Shown: positions 46,048 through 58,600, numbered from the stretch's first letter. The stretch: DNA of 64,000 bases from Prunus persica (GCF_000346465.2 NC_034016.1:18773548-18837547); one strand, 5' to 3'. Made by a program: numbers and translations. The notes: generated by a model from the letters alone, not told the origin.

Positions 46048-46489
46048 TTCTTTCCTGGGAGATTCAAAGTGTCTGAGTTCCCCCAACCGTCAATTACTTC
46101 CTCGCTTCAGATTCTGTTTACCGGGCATGTAGAAATTGGACCTTGTGGAACGTTTTTAGATTGAGAGTTCAGCCAATTTTGTTGCCCATTCAGATTATCT
46201 AATGGGCTACCCATCTCTTTCGATCCACTTGAACTAAACAAATCTAGCCCAATTAACAAAAAGGATAAAGAAAAAAGGCGGTCGCTACATTTTTTTTTTT
46301 TTTTTTTTTTTTTTTGGGATATCAAAGTTTGGAACGTAACAAGGAGGTGTCATTAAGGCTTGAATCCGAGAATATTGATCTGCGACAAATACTTTTAACA
46401 TTGAGTTATGAATTCGTTAGCACTTGCTGTTTTACACCCGGCAATTTTATTATATTTTTAACTTTTTTTAACTTCCTAAAAACTTGAAT
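46048..46489 (-). promoter_or_regulatory. Upstream region of cyclin C
   Basis: Leader and promoter of the minus-strand cyclin C gene. It contains a long poly-T run at about 46290-46316. A short repeat remnant near 46330-46400 (ATACTTTTAACAtTGAG-like) resembles sequence near 12120. Confidence 0.35.
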
Positions 46490-47202
46490 CTTGTTTCCAG
46501 CAGCAAAACAGAGCCCCGGCAGATGGTGGGACCCAGTAGACTGGGCTGGCCCGAGTTTTACCATGACATCAGTAGTGCTACAGTGCTGCTGCAGTCCACG
46601 TGTCGCACTCTGGACTCTCCGATCAGATTTTTTTCTCCAATCCAATGGCAGCTAATTTTTGTGCAATAAAATTTTTTTTAAATTTTTTTTAAAAAAATAC
46701 AAAAAAATTACTAATTTTTTTTTCAATAAATACCAACCAATACTCTTCACTTTTAACACCAAATCCTCATACATTTTCTTATCCTTCTATTATTATTCAC
46801 TTTCTACTCAATATTTTTTTCACTTTCAAGTTTTATTTTTCTCTATCATATTATGGCTTCTTCTATTGAAACCGGAGGGGAATGGAGCATGATATCTTAT
46901 CCGAAAATTTTAAATTTATCTGAAATTTGAACTTTGAAACCGAAAATTTTATCTGATTATGAGATATGAATAGTATTGACACGTAGAAACCCAAAAATTT
47001 ATCCAAAAATATTATCTAAATTAATTGTTTAGGTAAAAAAAGTTGTTTAAAAAAAATAAAATTGAATAGTATTTGCCATGGCAAATGACAACTGCTGGAA
47101 ACACACATTGCTTAATATAGCAAGGGCAGCTACTATTTACATGAATAGTAACTACCCTAGTCCCCCCTTACTATAACGAGGGACAAACTGCTGGAAGTGC
47201 TC
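46490..47202 (-). mobile_element. Deleted (non-autonomous) relative of the PIF/Harbinger element
   Basis: The right end reads CTGCTGGAAGTGCTC followed by TAA, and the left end keeps TTCCAGCAG, so terminal repeats remain although the left tip has degraded. The segment at about 46560-46800 matches, in reverse orientation, the 3' part of the large Harbinger element (about 53450-53740); shared words include CCACGTGTCGCA-like and ACTCTCCGATCAG. It even keeps the start of the element's ORF1 (MASSIETGGEW against MPSSVEAGGA) before jumping to the opposite end. It is therefore an internal-deletion derivative. Confidence 0.65.
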
Positions 47203-47873
47203 TAAGTGATGTAGGAATAAAAGTGTATTGCAACCACACAATACAAAGTCTATAATGAGAGTAATTCTCCTAACAGAGCCAAGAGTGTCATAATTATATT
47301 TTTGGGTTTGATTTGAGATTTTGTCCAAAACCCTTGAATGATTGAGATATATTGGTCTTTCAAATTGTAGGTGACATGACAGGCCAACAAGAGCACATTA
47401 CCAAACAAGAATGGGTGGGCTCGGACAGTGCCTATATGAGGTTAAGGTGAATGTTTTACACATTTGAAAAAAAAGGACATCGACAGCTCCACCAACTTCC
47501 AATCAGTGAGTTTATGTCTGTGAAGTGCACGTTTTTGTTTCTTTAAGAATTATTTCTTTGCAAAAGACTTGCAAATTTTGTAAAGCAAAATTGTGAACTG
47601 CCACCGCATGTCCTTTCTTTTCTCTCTCACTCTCATCTCATCTCTTAAATAAACGGAAGTGACAAAATATTAATACATTCATAAACTCCGAGTGTAGGGT
47701 ACGTACATGAAGCCATTTACAAGATTAACGTTGTCCTATCTTCGGCTCCTTATTTAAAATTCATAATGTTACATACTGGGCACAAATGAATTTATTGTAT
47801 AAGCAATATATGACAAAAGTGAACTATAACATTTCATGCCCACGTTTGAAGCCTGCGAACTTCTTCAAAGACA
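47203..47873. other. 3' flank of the first CYP82 gene
   Basis: AT-rich DNA. From about 47665 it is near-identical to 55690-55869, marking one end of the P450 segmental duplication. No gene is visible. Confidence 0.4.
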
Positions 47874-49575
47874 TTATTGATAGAGGTGAAGAGGAAGGCG
47901 TGGAGATAGCAAAGCCTCCAGCGGATTTGCTTTGGGCAAGGCAAGCCCCAGCCCTTCACGCATGTCCACTGCCTCCTCACCAACCCTACTCATATCAAAA
48001 CCCTGAACCAAACGAGCCAGAATTAATTGGACCACTTGCAGCCCCAAAACCATGCCAGGGCACGACCTCCTGCCTGAGCTGAACGGAATATATTCAAAAT
48101 TATTTTGACCTTTGAATTCCACTTCAGCATGGGTGGTCATGAACCTCTCGGGTTGGAATTCACCTGGGTTGGCCCACATGCGTGGGTCCCGCTGTAGTTT
48201 CCAAATGTTGACTAGTACACGAGTGCCCTTGGGCACGTGGTAGCCTGCCAGGTGGCAATCCTCTGTTGCCTCACGCAGGCCTGTGAGTGGGCCAGGTGGG
48301 TATACGCGTAGGGTTTCTTTGAGAATGGCTTGGAGGTATTTGAGGTTAGGGAGGTCTGATTCTTGTACCCATCTGTCTCTTCCTACTTGTATGTCCAGTT
48401 CTTGTTGGGCAGCTTTTAGGGTTTTCGGGTTGTTCAGTAGTAGGGAGAGTGCCCATGTTAGAGTGACGGATGTGCTTTCTGTGCCAGTTAGGATTAGAAC
48501 CTGCCAAAAGCAATTAAGGAAAACAATTAATATTTGTATAATAATTAATATTGTTGCTGAATAGCTTTATATTGTTACACTAAATTAACCTTACCAGTGC
48601 TGTTGATTTGATGACATTATCAAGGCTATGGCCAGAAATCACATCGTCCTCCTCTTGCAAGCTGGAGATCATCACATCCATCAAGTCACTTTCAACCCTA
48701 TCTATCTTGCCTTGAGGCCTTGATCTCTGGCGATGTTCTTCAAGCCATTTCCCAAGCACACAGTCAAGTTCCTTGAAACACCTTTTCATGGAACCCACAT
48801 GCCCAAACAAGCTGTCCAGCCACTCAAGCCACGGCATAGCATCTGACCAAACAAAAACGCCAAACAGATACAAAGCCTCCTTCACAGCCTTTTCAAAACG
48901 CCAAGCCTCACTGTTTTTCTCATTATATTGCTCAGCTGTGAATCTCTTCCCAGCAATCAGCCTCACGTTTATGTTGAACGTTAAGAACTCAATTAACTCA
49001 CTTAAATGCACTGGCGTGGGGCTCGCGCCATTCTTCGTGCAAAGTGAGAGCAGATTTTTGATGAACAAGTCAACCTTCGAGGTCCTAACGTGGCTTAGCA
49101 TTTCGACTCTTTTGGTCGAGAGGAGCTCCAGCGTGGCCAGCTTGCGGACGTGGCGCCAGTAGGGCCCGTAGGGGGCTAGGGCAAAAAGTGCATTGTCGTA
49201 GCCCAAGTGCTTGCCTCCTGCAATGCTTGCTCGTGTGGCAAAAACTCTATCGTTTGTTGTGAGACATTCTTTGACTGTCTCCCAGGCGCTGAGGACCAGC
49301 ACTTGGTGTTGGCCAAGCTTGAGGGAGAAGATTGGTCCATGGTCATCTGCCATGGCTCCCAAGGTTATGGCAACTGGGTCTTTGCTACGTAACAGAGGGA
49401 GGTGGCCTATGAAGGGCCATGCTCCAGAGGGTTGGGGGACTAATTTGGTCGTCACAGTCGTCTTTGTGCTGGTGATCTTCTTCTTAGTGTGAGCTGTGAT
49501 TCTCAAGGCAGCATATAGAATAAGCAAAGATAAAATTGTTTCAAGAATTTGGATTGGGGAAATTGTAAAATCCAT
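47874..49575 (-). CDS. CYP82-family cytochrome P450, copy 1
   Basis: Two exons (49575-48595 and 48500-47874) with a 94-bp intron at a plant A-type P450 position encode 535 aa. An N-terminal hydrophobic anchor (ILSLLILYAALRI) is followed by the proline hinge PQPSGAWPFIGHLP. The oxygen-binding helix reads LTGTESTSVT, then KETLR (ExxR), FQPERF (PERF) and the haem loop FSSGRRSCPG with Cys474. The sequence PYGPYWRHVRKLATLELLS and overall layout fit family CYP82, which oxidises terpenoids, coumarins, flavones or alkaloids at the ER membrane. The actual substrate cannot be deduced. It is intact and near-identical to the copy at 55870-57556. Confidence 0.93.
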
Positions 49576-50035
49576 GGTGTTGGGGAGAGAGAGAGAGAGA
49601 GAGAGAGAGTGTTACAGATGGGAATATGATTGCGTGTAGGATATAGTTCATTTTGCAAGTGTATTTATAGACACAGATACGTCTCTTTCAAAAACAAATA
49701 AACAAACGCATTGAGATACACAATGGATGCTCACCACATCTCAAATATATAGGATAATTAGATATTTAATTTTTTTTCTCTTTCCAACATCTCTGGTTTT
49801 CATTCACTAGAGTGTCGGTTGGAGTTCGATACTTAAAAAATATATATATATATATATATATACTCTACTTATAAGACAGTAATGTTTACAATTTTGATGC
49901 AACAGTGCCGCTGCTATAAATCATAGGACAAACTTACTTGGGCCCATACCTTCATATCTATGTCTACCAAATTAAATGATTACCCGCTTGCAAACTTTTT
50001 CAAACAAATAAAGTAAAAATTGAAGGTGATTCTAA
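49576..50035 (-). promoter_or_regulatory. Proximal promoter of CYP82 copy 1
   Basis: The minus strand has TATAAATA at about 49662-49669, some 90 bp before the start. A GA/CT tract (49591-49608) lies in the leader. A (TA)n run occurs at about 49841-49862. Only about 460 bp remain before the Harbinger insertion. The TAA at 50033-50035 is the left target duplication. Confidence 0.6.
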
Positions 50036-50340
50036 GAGCATCTCCACCTCAAAAGGCTAAGGTAAGGATAAGAGCAAAGCAAGGGCAATAGTGGCAGCTT
50101 TGTAATTTGTGGTTCCACCTCAAAGGGCTAAGGCTAAGGCAATTACTATTCATTGTACTTTATTTTCTATTTTTTTATACTTTCAACTATTAATTTTGAT
50201 AATTTTTTGTAATTAAATTTCCGGATAAGATTTTTAGTTGCCACGTGTCCATCATTTTTCAGAAAAGATTTTCGAATGAGACTCTCAGTTGCCACGTGTC
50301 TTATTCCAAACAAACTTTTTGGATATTCATTAAAAAAAAA

Positions 50341-50580
50341 TTATAATCTCAGATTTCAAATAAGATTTTCACCCTCTAAAATTGTGCCACGTGTCCCATG
50401 TCAAATAAGATTTTCAGATATTTTAAAAAAAAATTATAATCTAATATTTTAGATAAGATTTTCACCCTCTAAAATTGTGTCACGTGTCCCATGTCAGATA
50501 AGATTTTCAGATATTTTAAAAAAATTATAATCTCATATTTCAGATCAGATTTTCACCCTCTAAAATTGTGCCACGTGTCA
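50341..50580 (+). repeat. Subterminal tandem repeats with CACGTG motifs
   Basis: Two and a half units of about 91-93 bp start at 50341, 50434 and 50525. Each contains GATTTTCACCCTC and ends near GTGYCACGTGTC. CACGTG is a G-box core recognised by plant bZIP and bHLH factors. More G-box-bearing phrases (TTGCCACGTGTC) occur just before, at about 50240 and 50292. In transposons such repeats commonly serve as transposase binding sites. Confidence 0.7.
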
Positions 50581-50691
50581 TCTCTATCTTCTGAATCCCT
50601 CTATAAAACTACACCATTAACTTATACCTCTCACACCATTTCTTATCTATTCATTCATTTCTCAGATTTTACAAAACACATTCTACTCTTA

Positions 50692-52008
50692 ATGTCAAAC
50701 TTGAGGAGGTTGTTGGAGAGGCAACAGAAAGAAGAGGAACAAATCTGGCGTAGATGTGCTGATAAAGATGAGGAGGCCGATAAAGAAGAGGAAGACATGC
50801 TTGCAGCAGCGGTGTGTATGCTTAATCAATCAAGGCAACACCGCCGTAGTCGTGCCCCAAATGTGGACAGACGTAGGGAGTCTCGAGGTAAAAATCTCTT
50901 GGAAGATTACTTTATCCCAAATTCGTTATATCATGTTCATAAGTTTCGAGAGAGATATAAAATGCAGCCACATTTGTTCCGAAAAATCATGCATGATATT
51001 TGTAATTACGACACATACTTCATTCAAAAATATGATACTGTTGGAGTTTTCGGTATTCTCCCGGAGCAAAAACTTACAGCTACTTTGCAGATGCTTGCTT
51101 ATGGGGCATCTGCAAAGCAGGTGGATGAGATTGCAAGGATGGGAAAATCAACTATCCTAGAGTGCTTGGTGAGATTCTATGATGCAGTGGAAAATTTGTA
51201 CACAAGGGAGTACCTTCACAAACCCACGCCAAGGGACCTGCAAAGGCTTCTACAAAAAGCTGAGGCTCGAGGTTTCCCAAGAATGATTGGAAGCATCGAT
51301 TGCATGCACTGGCAGTGGAAGAATTGTCCTACTACTTGGCAAGGAGACTATGGGAATCGGAAGGGCAAAAAAAGTATAATTTTGGAGGCCGTAGCTTTAT
51401 TCGACTGTTGGGTTTGGCATGCCTTCTTCGGAATTGCCGGATCTTAGAATGACCTCAATATCCTTGGTCAATCCCCGGTACTCGACGAGGTATTGTGAGG
51501 TCATGACCCCCAGATCACCTACCAAGTCAACAATACCGTATACTCTGGTACGTACTACTTTGCCGACGGAATTTATCCTAGGTGGACAACATTTGTGAAA
51601 ACAATTCCAAATCCCCAATCCGAGAAAGAAAAAAGCTTTGCTGCCTTTCAAGAAGGTTACATGAAAGACGTGGAAAGGTGTTTCGGTATATTGCAAGCTC
51701 GTTAGGCAATTATTAGGGGTGCTGCTTGGATGCTAGATGAGGAGGTGCTGCAGAGCATTATGCTGACTTGCATCATCCTCCACAACATGATTGTGGAGGA
51801 TGAGTTTGATTATGATGCTTCAGATGTGTTTGAACCCGATCCCATGAACACGGCGTTGACAAGAATGTATGAAAGGCCAATGAGACCAAATGGACAACCA
51901 ATGGAGCCCAAACCGTTACTTCGGGATGGTCGATACAACAACCCAATGATTGATTGTTATCAAGAAATGCAATCTTATATGTTCACGAGAGACATCAACT
52001 TGACTTGA
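50692..52008 (+). pseudogene. PIF/Harbinger DDE transposase (HARBI1-like), broken
   Basis: One continuous reading frame of 439 codons with three in-frame stops at 51445 (after FGIAGS), 51496 (after LDEVL) and 51703 (after LQAR). The family features are clear: FRKIMHDICNYD helix region, IGSIDCMHW containing the first catalytic Asp, NDLNIL with the second, YYFADGIYP, and ERCFGILQAR with a Glu. Except for the stops no frameshift is seen, so inactivation is recent. Related host proteins are HARBI1 and ALP1. No host function is suggested. Confidence 0.9.
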
Positions 52009-52316
52009 TCGAGCACTTGTGGGAGATGAAAGGCAATCACAGTGGATGAAGTCAAGATACAAGCTTTGTTTGGAATTATGCTTTATTTTGTGTGTGGTGT
52101 TTTTTGGAATTATGCTTTTTTTATTATTATTATGCTTTTAAGTATGGTTTGTTTTGTGTGTTGTTTGCAATAAATTAAGGTTTGTTTTTAATTAATCTTT
52201 GTTTTGATGCTCAAATGTTTTTAATAAATTGTCATATTATTTAATGCTTTCTTTATTGAATAAAAAGGAAACAATACAACAAATTAATACATATGGCAAA
52301 GGTGTTTCAATACAAC

Positions 52317-53395
52317 TTAATGGTTTTCATCATTTAACCAATCCGTATTGCTAGGTCCATCGTCATGGAAAAGTTTTCTTCTCATCACATCCCTTCGTCT
52401 TAGCTTCCAATAGGCCTTTGTTTCAGAAGACATATGGCTTGTATCCATGGCCATGATTTTCATCTCTCTATCATCCATGTCTTTTTCTTTTGCCTGCTGC
52501 TGTTGAATGCAAATGCTTCCTGTCGTGCCTTGTTCGCTTCATCTCTTTTTAAGTCTCTCTCAATTCTTAGTGCAGTGTTCTTAGCTATTTGCTCCAATAA
52601 TTGTACACATTCATTGTTCGAAGTGCTCCCTCTCTTGGCCTTCGCCGCCTTTCTCCCAATAGGTCTCGACGGATGTGGAAGTGGTGACTCCGTTTCCATT
52701 GGGAGTCCAATGGCGAATCGGTTGTTGACGAATCGTGGAGCGGCGTCTCATTTAATACAACCGGTAGACCTGTGGGAATAATGTTGAATCTCGAAAAATC
52801 CTTCACAACTTCCCAACATTGGAAATGCAAGAAACTTTTTTTTCTTTGCCCCATGGCACCGAACCAAAGTTGTGCTTGTATGATCTATTAAAAATAAATA
52901 ATTGGAAGTGTAAGAAAAAAATATATATTATGCAAGAAAATATAAACTATTTTGAAATGCATGAATAAAATTGATTATGCAAGAAAATATAGACAAATTG
53001 GAAATGCAAAAAGAAAAAAAAAAGATTATGCAAGAAAAAGAAATATAATATGCAATAAAAAAAAAGCTACATGAAATTGATTTAAATGGCAATTATAAAT
53101 ATTTTACCTTATCGGATAGATTTTGACCGCTTCGAATGTTCTCCCTTGCTTTTGTCAAGGCATTTCTCCATTTCCCTAACTCTTTATTCAGAATTTTCCA
53201 TCTACTAGACAAGGTCATTTCGGTTCGAATAGAACCCGATCTTTGACAAAATTCTCCCTGAATTTTGCTCCACATATGAGGCAACTTCATCTCATTGCCC
53301 GAGACAGGGCAATGACTAACGATCACCCAAGACTGACACAACGCAATATGTTCATGAGTTGTTCACGCACCTCCAGCTTCGACAGAAGATGGCAT
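52317..53395 (-). pseudogene. PIF/Harbinger ORF1 (Myb/SANT-like), broken
   Basis: On the minus strand the first exon (53395-53108) begins MPSSVEAGGA and contains a SANT-like helix set (MWSKIQGEF, SSRWKILNKELGKW). It is followed by an intron and a second exon with HFQCWEVVKD and RPIGRKAAKAKRG, the nuclear-targeting NAM-associated C-terminal domain. A TGA stop at codon 11, a frameshift near 52700 and another near 52460 break it. In active elements ORF1 binds DNA and assists the transposase. It converges on the transposase gene. Confidence 0.75.
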
Positions 53396-53882
53396 TTGTT
53401 TTTTGATACAAATGGAAAGTAGTAGAAAAATGTGAGTGGAGAGTAAAAAAGATTGGAATGAGAAGAGTTTAGATGAAGAATTGGTGTGGAAAGTGAATAA
53501 TGTGAGTGGAGAGTAAAAAATATTGGAAGGAGAAGAAATTGTATGAAGATTTGGTGTGGAGAGTGAATAAAATTGTTAGGTATTTTTAAGGAAAAAAATC
53601 CAGAATTTTTGGTTTTTTTTTAAAAAAAAAATTCAGAATTTTTTAGCCAAAAAAAGGAGGACCGTCGGATTTCTAGAAAAAAACTGATCGGAGAGTCTGG
53701 GTTGCGACACGTGGCGCATGCCCGTTGGATTCTGTTAGCTCTGACGTCACCTCCCTTGGGCTGAAGCCTAGGCGAAACCTGCCCTTGGGCTTGCCCGAGC
53801 CTCTTTTCTCGCGCTGGAGCAGTCTTGGGCTTGCTCGGGGGGCCTCCTGCCGGGTTTGCGTGCAGCACTGGAGCTGCTCTAA

Positions 53883-55384
53883 GTCAAGTCACCCATTCAA
53901 ACTCTACATCGTCAAGTTTCCATTACCTGGCCGCTAATCAATTATCCAATACATCAATTGGCTTCTTTGATATTTTTTTTGGTTGTGAAAGTTAGGAAGG
54001 GGGTGGAAAACTTATACACAGGTATTATGGGGGCTTGAATTTAGGATCACTTGGAAGCATATCAAGAGCATAGGCCAATCCAGCTAACACCCCATTGATC
54101 TTCTTTAAGACTTTCAAGCAGTTAAAATTGCACATAACTTCCCGGAAATAAATATGGTTTTAGATTTTTTAAGCAAATTTAGGGTGTAATCTTCCTAATA
54201 TATGTCTTTGTCCACGAATTTAATGGGGCTCAGTTCTATTAGAAAGATCGTCCTAAAAATGTAATAAGCGTAGTATTTTCCTTTAAGATGTCATCCTAAT
54301 AATGATTTCCAACTTTCCATAATGAAATGAATGCCACTCGTGAATATTCAAATACTCGTTATTGGCGATTTTCACACCTCATAACCCTAACAAAGCCTTC
54401 CATTCCACTGACAGGTGACACAGGTCATATATCATTCAACAACCATTACGTACCCAATTAATATTTGACTTCTAAATTCCTAATACATATCTGGATGGCT
54501 ATGAATTAATGGTCGTACCCTTTAGAATTCAAAGGTTAAACTTGTGGTGTGGAAGAAAACACACATCAAACACAGAACAAACGTTGTTCGATCGACCATG
54601 ATTCTTTGTCCTGGGGTGAAAGATATTCTACAAAGTTGCCTTCGATGTAAAGCCTGGTTGAAAAGTATCAGGCCCTATGAACATATGGACGAGATTTCGT
54701 TGCCAGATGATACTTTGAGCAGTTTGTAGAGCAGAGCTTATTTAGGCCATTGGGTGGGGACCTTGGTCGAAAACGTTTTCCACGTATCGATGGCTTTAGT
54801 TTATGTTATAACACATGAATAATAATGTTAAATTTGTATACCAATCAAACTTTGCCGAGGGGTGTATTTCAGTAAACAAAAGTGTATTGATTTGTAGACT
54901 AACGATATCAAATTTGAACTCATTTTTTCGGTAGTTTAAACTATCATTTGTATTTTATTGTAAGAAATAAGTTTTATTAAGAATCACAAAAGAGAGAGCA
55001 AAACAAAATTGAGGCCACCACAAGAAAACCAAAGGCCGAGCCATGCTAAAAACCCACTACATAGATAAAGTTCACTACAAACATAAAGCCCACCAAAAAA
55101 AATTTCATAACTTATCAACTGTTTGTGCGGGTGTGGATAAAATAAGGGATAGTCTGAATTGGGTTCATATATTTGTTTCTTGGAAAAATTGTAGCAATGG
55201 TCTCTTAAATAAGACCCCATTTTACTTTTCGTTTCTCAACCCTAAAAATTATTATGATTATCCTTCAATTAGATCTATTGTTGCATCAGTCGTCCTTTTC
55301 ATCAGTTCTAATTGTTTTTCCGTCAAAAATAAAGGTAAATTAGAAAATTCATATCAACTTTTATTAGATAAATAAACTCATTTA
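53883..55384. other. Distal flank of the left P450 unit
   Basis: Non-coding. Matches 58770-59710 of the right unit in stretches, including a CACTCGTGAATATTCAAATA phrase and the repeat starting near 54976 (ATTGAGGCCACCACAAGA). That terminal repeat occurs a third time, in part, at 62387-62690. No gene is supported; the small reading frame at 54544-54729 has a decayed equivalent in the right unit and looks accidental. Confidence 0.45.
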
Positions 55385-55617
55385 TCTATATATATAAAGC
55401 AAAATGCAGAGAGTGGTAAAATATTCAAAATATCAGAAAATACCATTGGTTAATGCAAATATTAAGAATTGAAATTATTAATTAAATGAGGATAATATGG
55501 TAAATTTCCATCTTTTCATATTAAAAAAATTAAAAGAAAAAGAAAAATCACATAATAGATCTTATTTTTATGGAATACATCTACCCATTATCTCTTTTAA
55601 TTCTAAAATACATTTAA

Positions 55618-55648
<31 letters not shown>

Positions 55649-55686
55649 GCCTTTCGTAGGTGCAGAAGAGCGTGCGAAAAGACTAG
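55385..55686. mobile_element. Helitron-like non-autonomous element
   Basis: Begins TCTATATATATAAAGC after an A and ends CTAG before a T, as Helitrons do (A|TC...CTRR|T). Just before the end CTTTCG...GCGAAAAG can form an imperfect hairpin. There are no terminal inverted repeats and no target duplication, as expected. A poly-A run lies at about 55622-55648. The related flank at about 62680 lacks this insertion. Ends are typical but the hairpin is degraded. Confidence 0.55.
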
Positions 55687-58600
55687 TAAACTTAAATTCC
55701 GAGTGTAGGATACGTACAAGAAGCCATTTACAAGATTAACGTTGTCCTATCTTTAGCTCCTTACTTAAAATTCATAATGTTACATATTGGGCACAAGTGA
55801 ATTTATTATATAAAAGTGAACTATAATATTTCCTGCCAACGTTTGAAGCTGCCAACTTCTTCAAAGACATTATTTATAGAGGTGAAGAGGAAGGCGTGGG
55901 GATAGCAAAGCCTCCAGCGGATTTGCTTTGGGCAGGGCAAGCCCCAGCCCTTCACGCATGTCCACTGCCTCCTCACCAACCCTACTCATATCAAAACCCT
56001 GAACCAAACGAGCCAGAATTAATTGGACCACTTGCAGCCCCAAAACCATGCCAGGGCACGACCTCCTGCCTGAGCTGAACGGAATATACTCAAAATTATT
56101 TTGACCTTTGAATTCCACGTCAGCATGGGTGGTCATGAACCTCTCGGGTTGGAATTCACTTGGGTTGGCCCACATGCGTGGGTCCCGCTGTAGTTTCCAA
56201 ATGTTGACTAGTACACGAGTGCCCTTGGACACGTGGTAGCCTGCCAGGTGGCAATCCTCCGTGGCTTCACGCAGGCCTGTGAGTGGGCCAGGTGGGTATA
56301 CGCGTAGGGTTTCTTTGAGAATGGCTTGGAGGTATTTGAGGTTAGGGAGGTCTGATTCTTGTACCCATCTGTCTCTTCCTACGTGTATGTCCAGTTCTTG
56401 TTGGGCAGCTTTTAGGGTTTTTGGGTTGTTCAGTAGTAGGGAGAGTGCCCATGTCAGAGTGACGGATGTGCTTTCTGTGCCAGTTAGGATTAGAACCTGC
56501 CAAAAGCAATTAAGGAAAACAATTAATATTTGTATAATAATTAATATTGTTGCTGAATAGCTTTATATTGTTACACTAAATGAAACTTACCAGTGCTGTT
56601 GATTTGATGACATTATCAAGGCTATGGCCAGAAATTACATCCTCCTCCTCTTGCAAGCTGGAGATCATCACATCCATCAAGTCACTTTCAACCCTCTCTA
56701 TCTTGCCTTGAGCACTTGATCTCTGGCGATGTTCTTCAAGCCATTTCCCAAGCACACAGTCAAGTTCCTTAAAACACCTTTTCATGGAACCCACATGCCC
56801 AAACAAGCTGTCCAGCCACTCAAGCCACGGCATAGCATCTGACCAAACAAAAACGCCAAACAGATACAAAGCCTCCTTCACAGCCTTTTCAAAACGCCAA
56901 GCCTCACTGTTTTTCTCATTATATTGCTCAGCTGTAAATCTCTTCCCAGCAATCAGCCTCACATTTATGTTGAACGTTAAGAACTCAATTAACTCACTCA
57001 AATGCACTGGCGTGGAGCCCGTTCCATTCTTCGTGCAAAGTGAGAGCAGATTTTTGATGAACAAGTCAACCTCTGAGGTCCTAACGTGGCTCAACGTTTC
57101 GACTCTTTTGGTCGAGAGGAGCTCCAGCGTGGCCAGCTTGCGGATGTGGCGCCAGTAGGGCCCGTAGGGGGCTAGGGAAAAAAGTGCATTGTCGTAGCCC
57201 AAGTACTTGCCTCCTGCAATGCTTGGTCGTGTGGCAAAAACTCTATCGTTTGTTGTGAGACATTCTTTGACTGTGTCCCAGGCGCTGAGGACCAGCACTT
57301 GGTGTTGGCCAAGCTTGAGGGAGAAGATTGGTCCATGGTCATCGGCCATGGCTCCCAGGGTTAGGGCAACTGGGTCTTTGCCACGTAGTAGAGGGAGGTG
57401 GCCTATGAAGGGCCATGCTCCTGAGGGTTGGGGGACTAATTTGGTCGTCACAGTCGTCTTTGTGCTGGTGATTTTCTTCTTAGTGTGAGCTGTGATTCTC
57501 AAGGCAACATAGAGAAAAAGCAAAGATAAAATGGTTCCAAGAATTTGGATATCCATGGTGGTGGTGGGAGAGAGAGAGAGTGTGTGTGTTACAAATATGG
57601 GAATATAATTGCGTGTAGGATTTCATTTTGCATGTGTATTTATAGACACGGTTTGACAATGCAATTTTTAGAAACAAGATACGTCTCTTTCAAAAACAAA
57701 CAAACAAAAAAATTAGGTACGTGTACGTATCACATAATGTTGAATGCAGCAGCAGGACGATTCGTATCACATGCATTGAGATACACAATGGATGCTCACC
57801 ACATCTCAAATATATAGAATAATTAGATATTTAATTTTTTTCTCTTTCCAACATCTCTGGTCTTCATTCACTGGAGTGTCGGTTGGAGTTTGATACTTTA
57901 AAATATATATATATATGCGGGATATTTTGACTTTATATATTCGTATATACATTACTACTAAATTATGAACATACAAATAGGTGTTTGTAGGCTTATTAAA
58001 ACTAAATTAACTAACTGCGAGGTCTAACTTATTGAAAATAGGTCTTAATTTGTAGACTAGTGGTCTCAATCTCACATGTTCAAACCCCAATGAATTATGT
58101 AAAAAGCCTTTATTTGTATAATGAACTCCTCCCCATATCTTTTGTATTAAAAAAATATGTAAAAATAAATATATTATTTTGTAGGTATATTAATGTGTCT
58201 ACCTATATGCTCAAGGTCAATGTCCATAGATCTTATTCAAAATTGGGGACCTAATTTTCTTTTTCTTGTTTGCCATGATTATATAGGAAACTAATTCCTA
58301 GTTCCCAATTGTTCATGAAGATGGAATTGATACCCTTTTTTTTCTTTGTACTCTACTTTTAAGTAGAAGTGATAGTCTAAATTATAGGGAGGAGATTTCA
58401 CACACACATAACCAAGATGTTATGGGAGTTCGAACCTGAGACCTCAATACCATTTTTCATTAGCTAGGCTGAACCTTGTTCACTTTGTACTCGAGTTACA
58501 CGACGGTAATGTTTACTATTTTGATGCATCCAGCTAGCTAGGTAACACTAACAAATAGTAAATCAAAATAATTTAAAGGTTCTTTTGTATTAACGACAGT

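Larger units (their letters stand above)
50036..53879. mobile_element. PIF/Harbinger transposon, full length but inactive
   Basis: A 3,844-bp element begins GAGCATCTCCA and ends with TGGAGCTGCTC, its complement with one mismatch. TAA flanks both ends (50033-50035 and 53880-53882). It carries the two genes expected of the superfamily, convergently arranged: a DDE transposase on + and a Myb/SANT-like ORF1 on -. Both are broken, so it can move only if enzymes are supplied elsewhere. It splits the upstream region of the first P450; the equivalent site near the second P450 is empty. Confidence 0.88.
47665..55384 (-). repeat. P450 segmental duplication, left unit
   Basis: Contains the P450 gene, its 5' flank, and after a 3.8-kb transposon insertion the more distal flank (54230-55384). 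The same order without the transposon is present in 55690-59750. The distal flank shares phrases such as CTCGTTATTGGCGATTTTCA and ATGGACGAGATTTCGTTGCC with 58800-59110. Confidence 0.7.

Noticed and set aside
54544..54729. 61-codon frame in the distal P450 flank
   Set aside because: The duplicate at 58985-59170 is disrupted, so there is no coding constraint.
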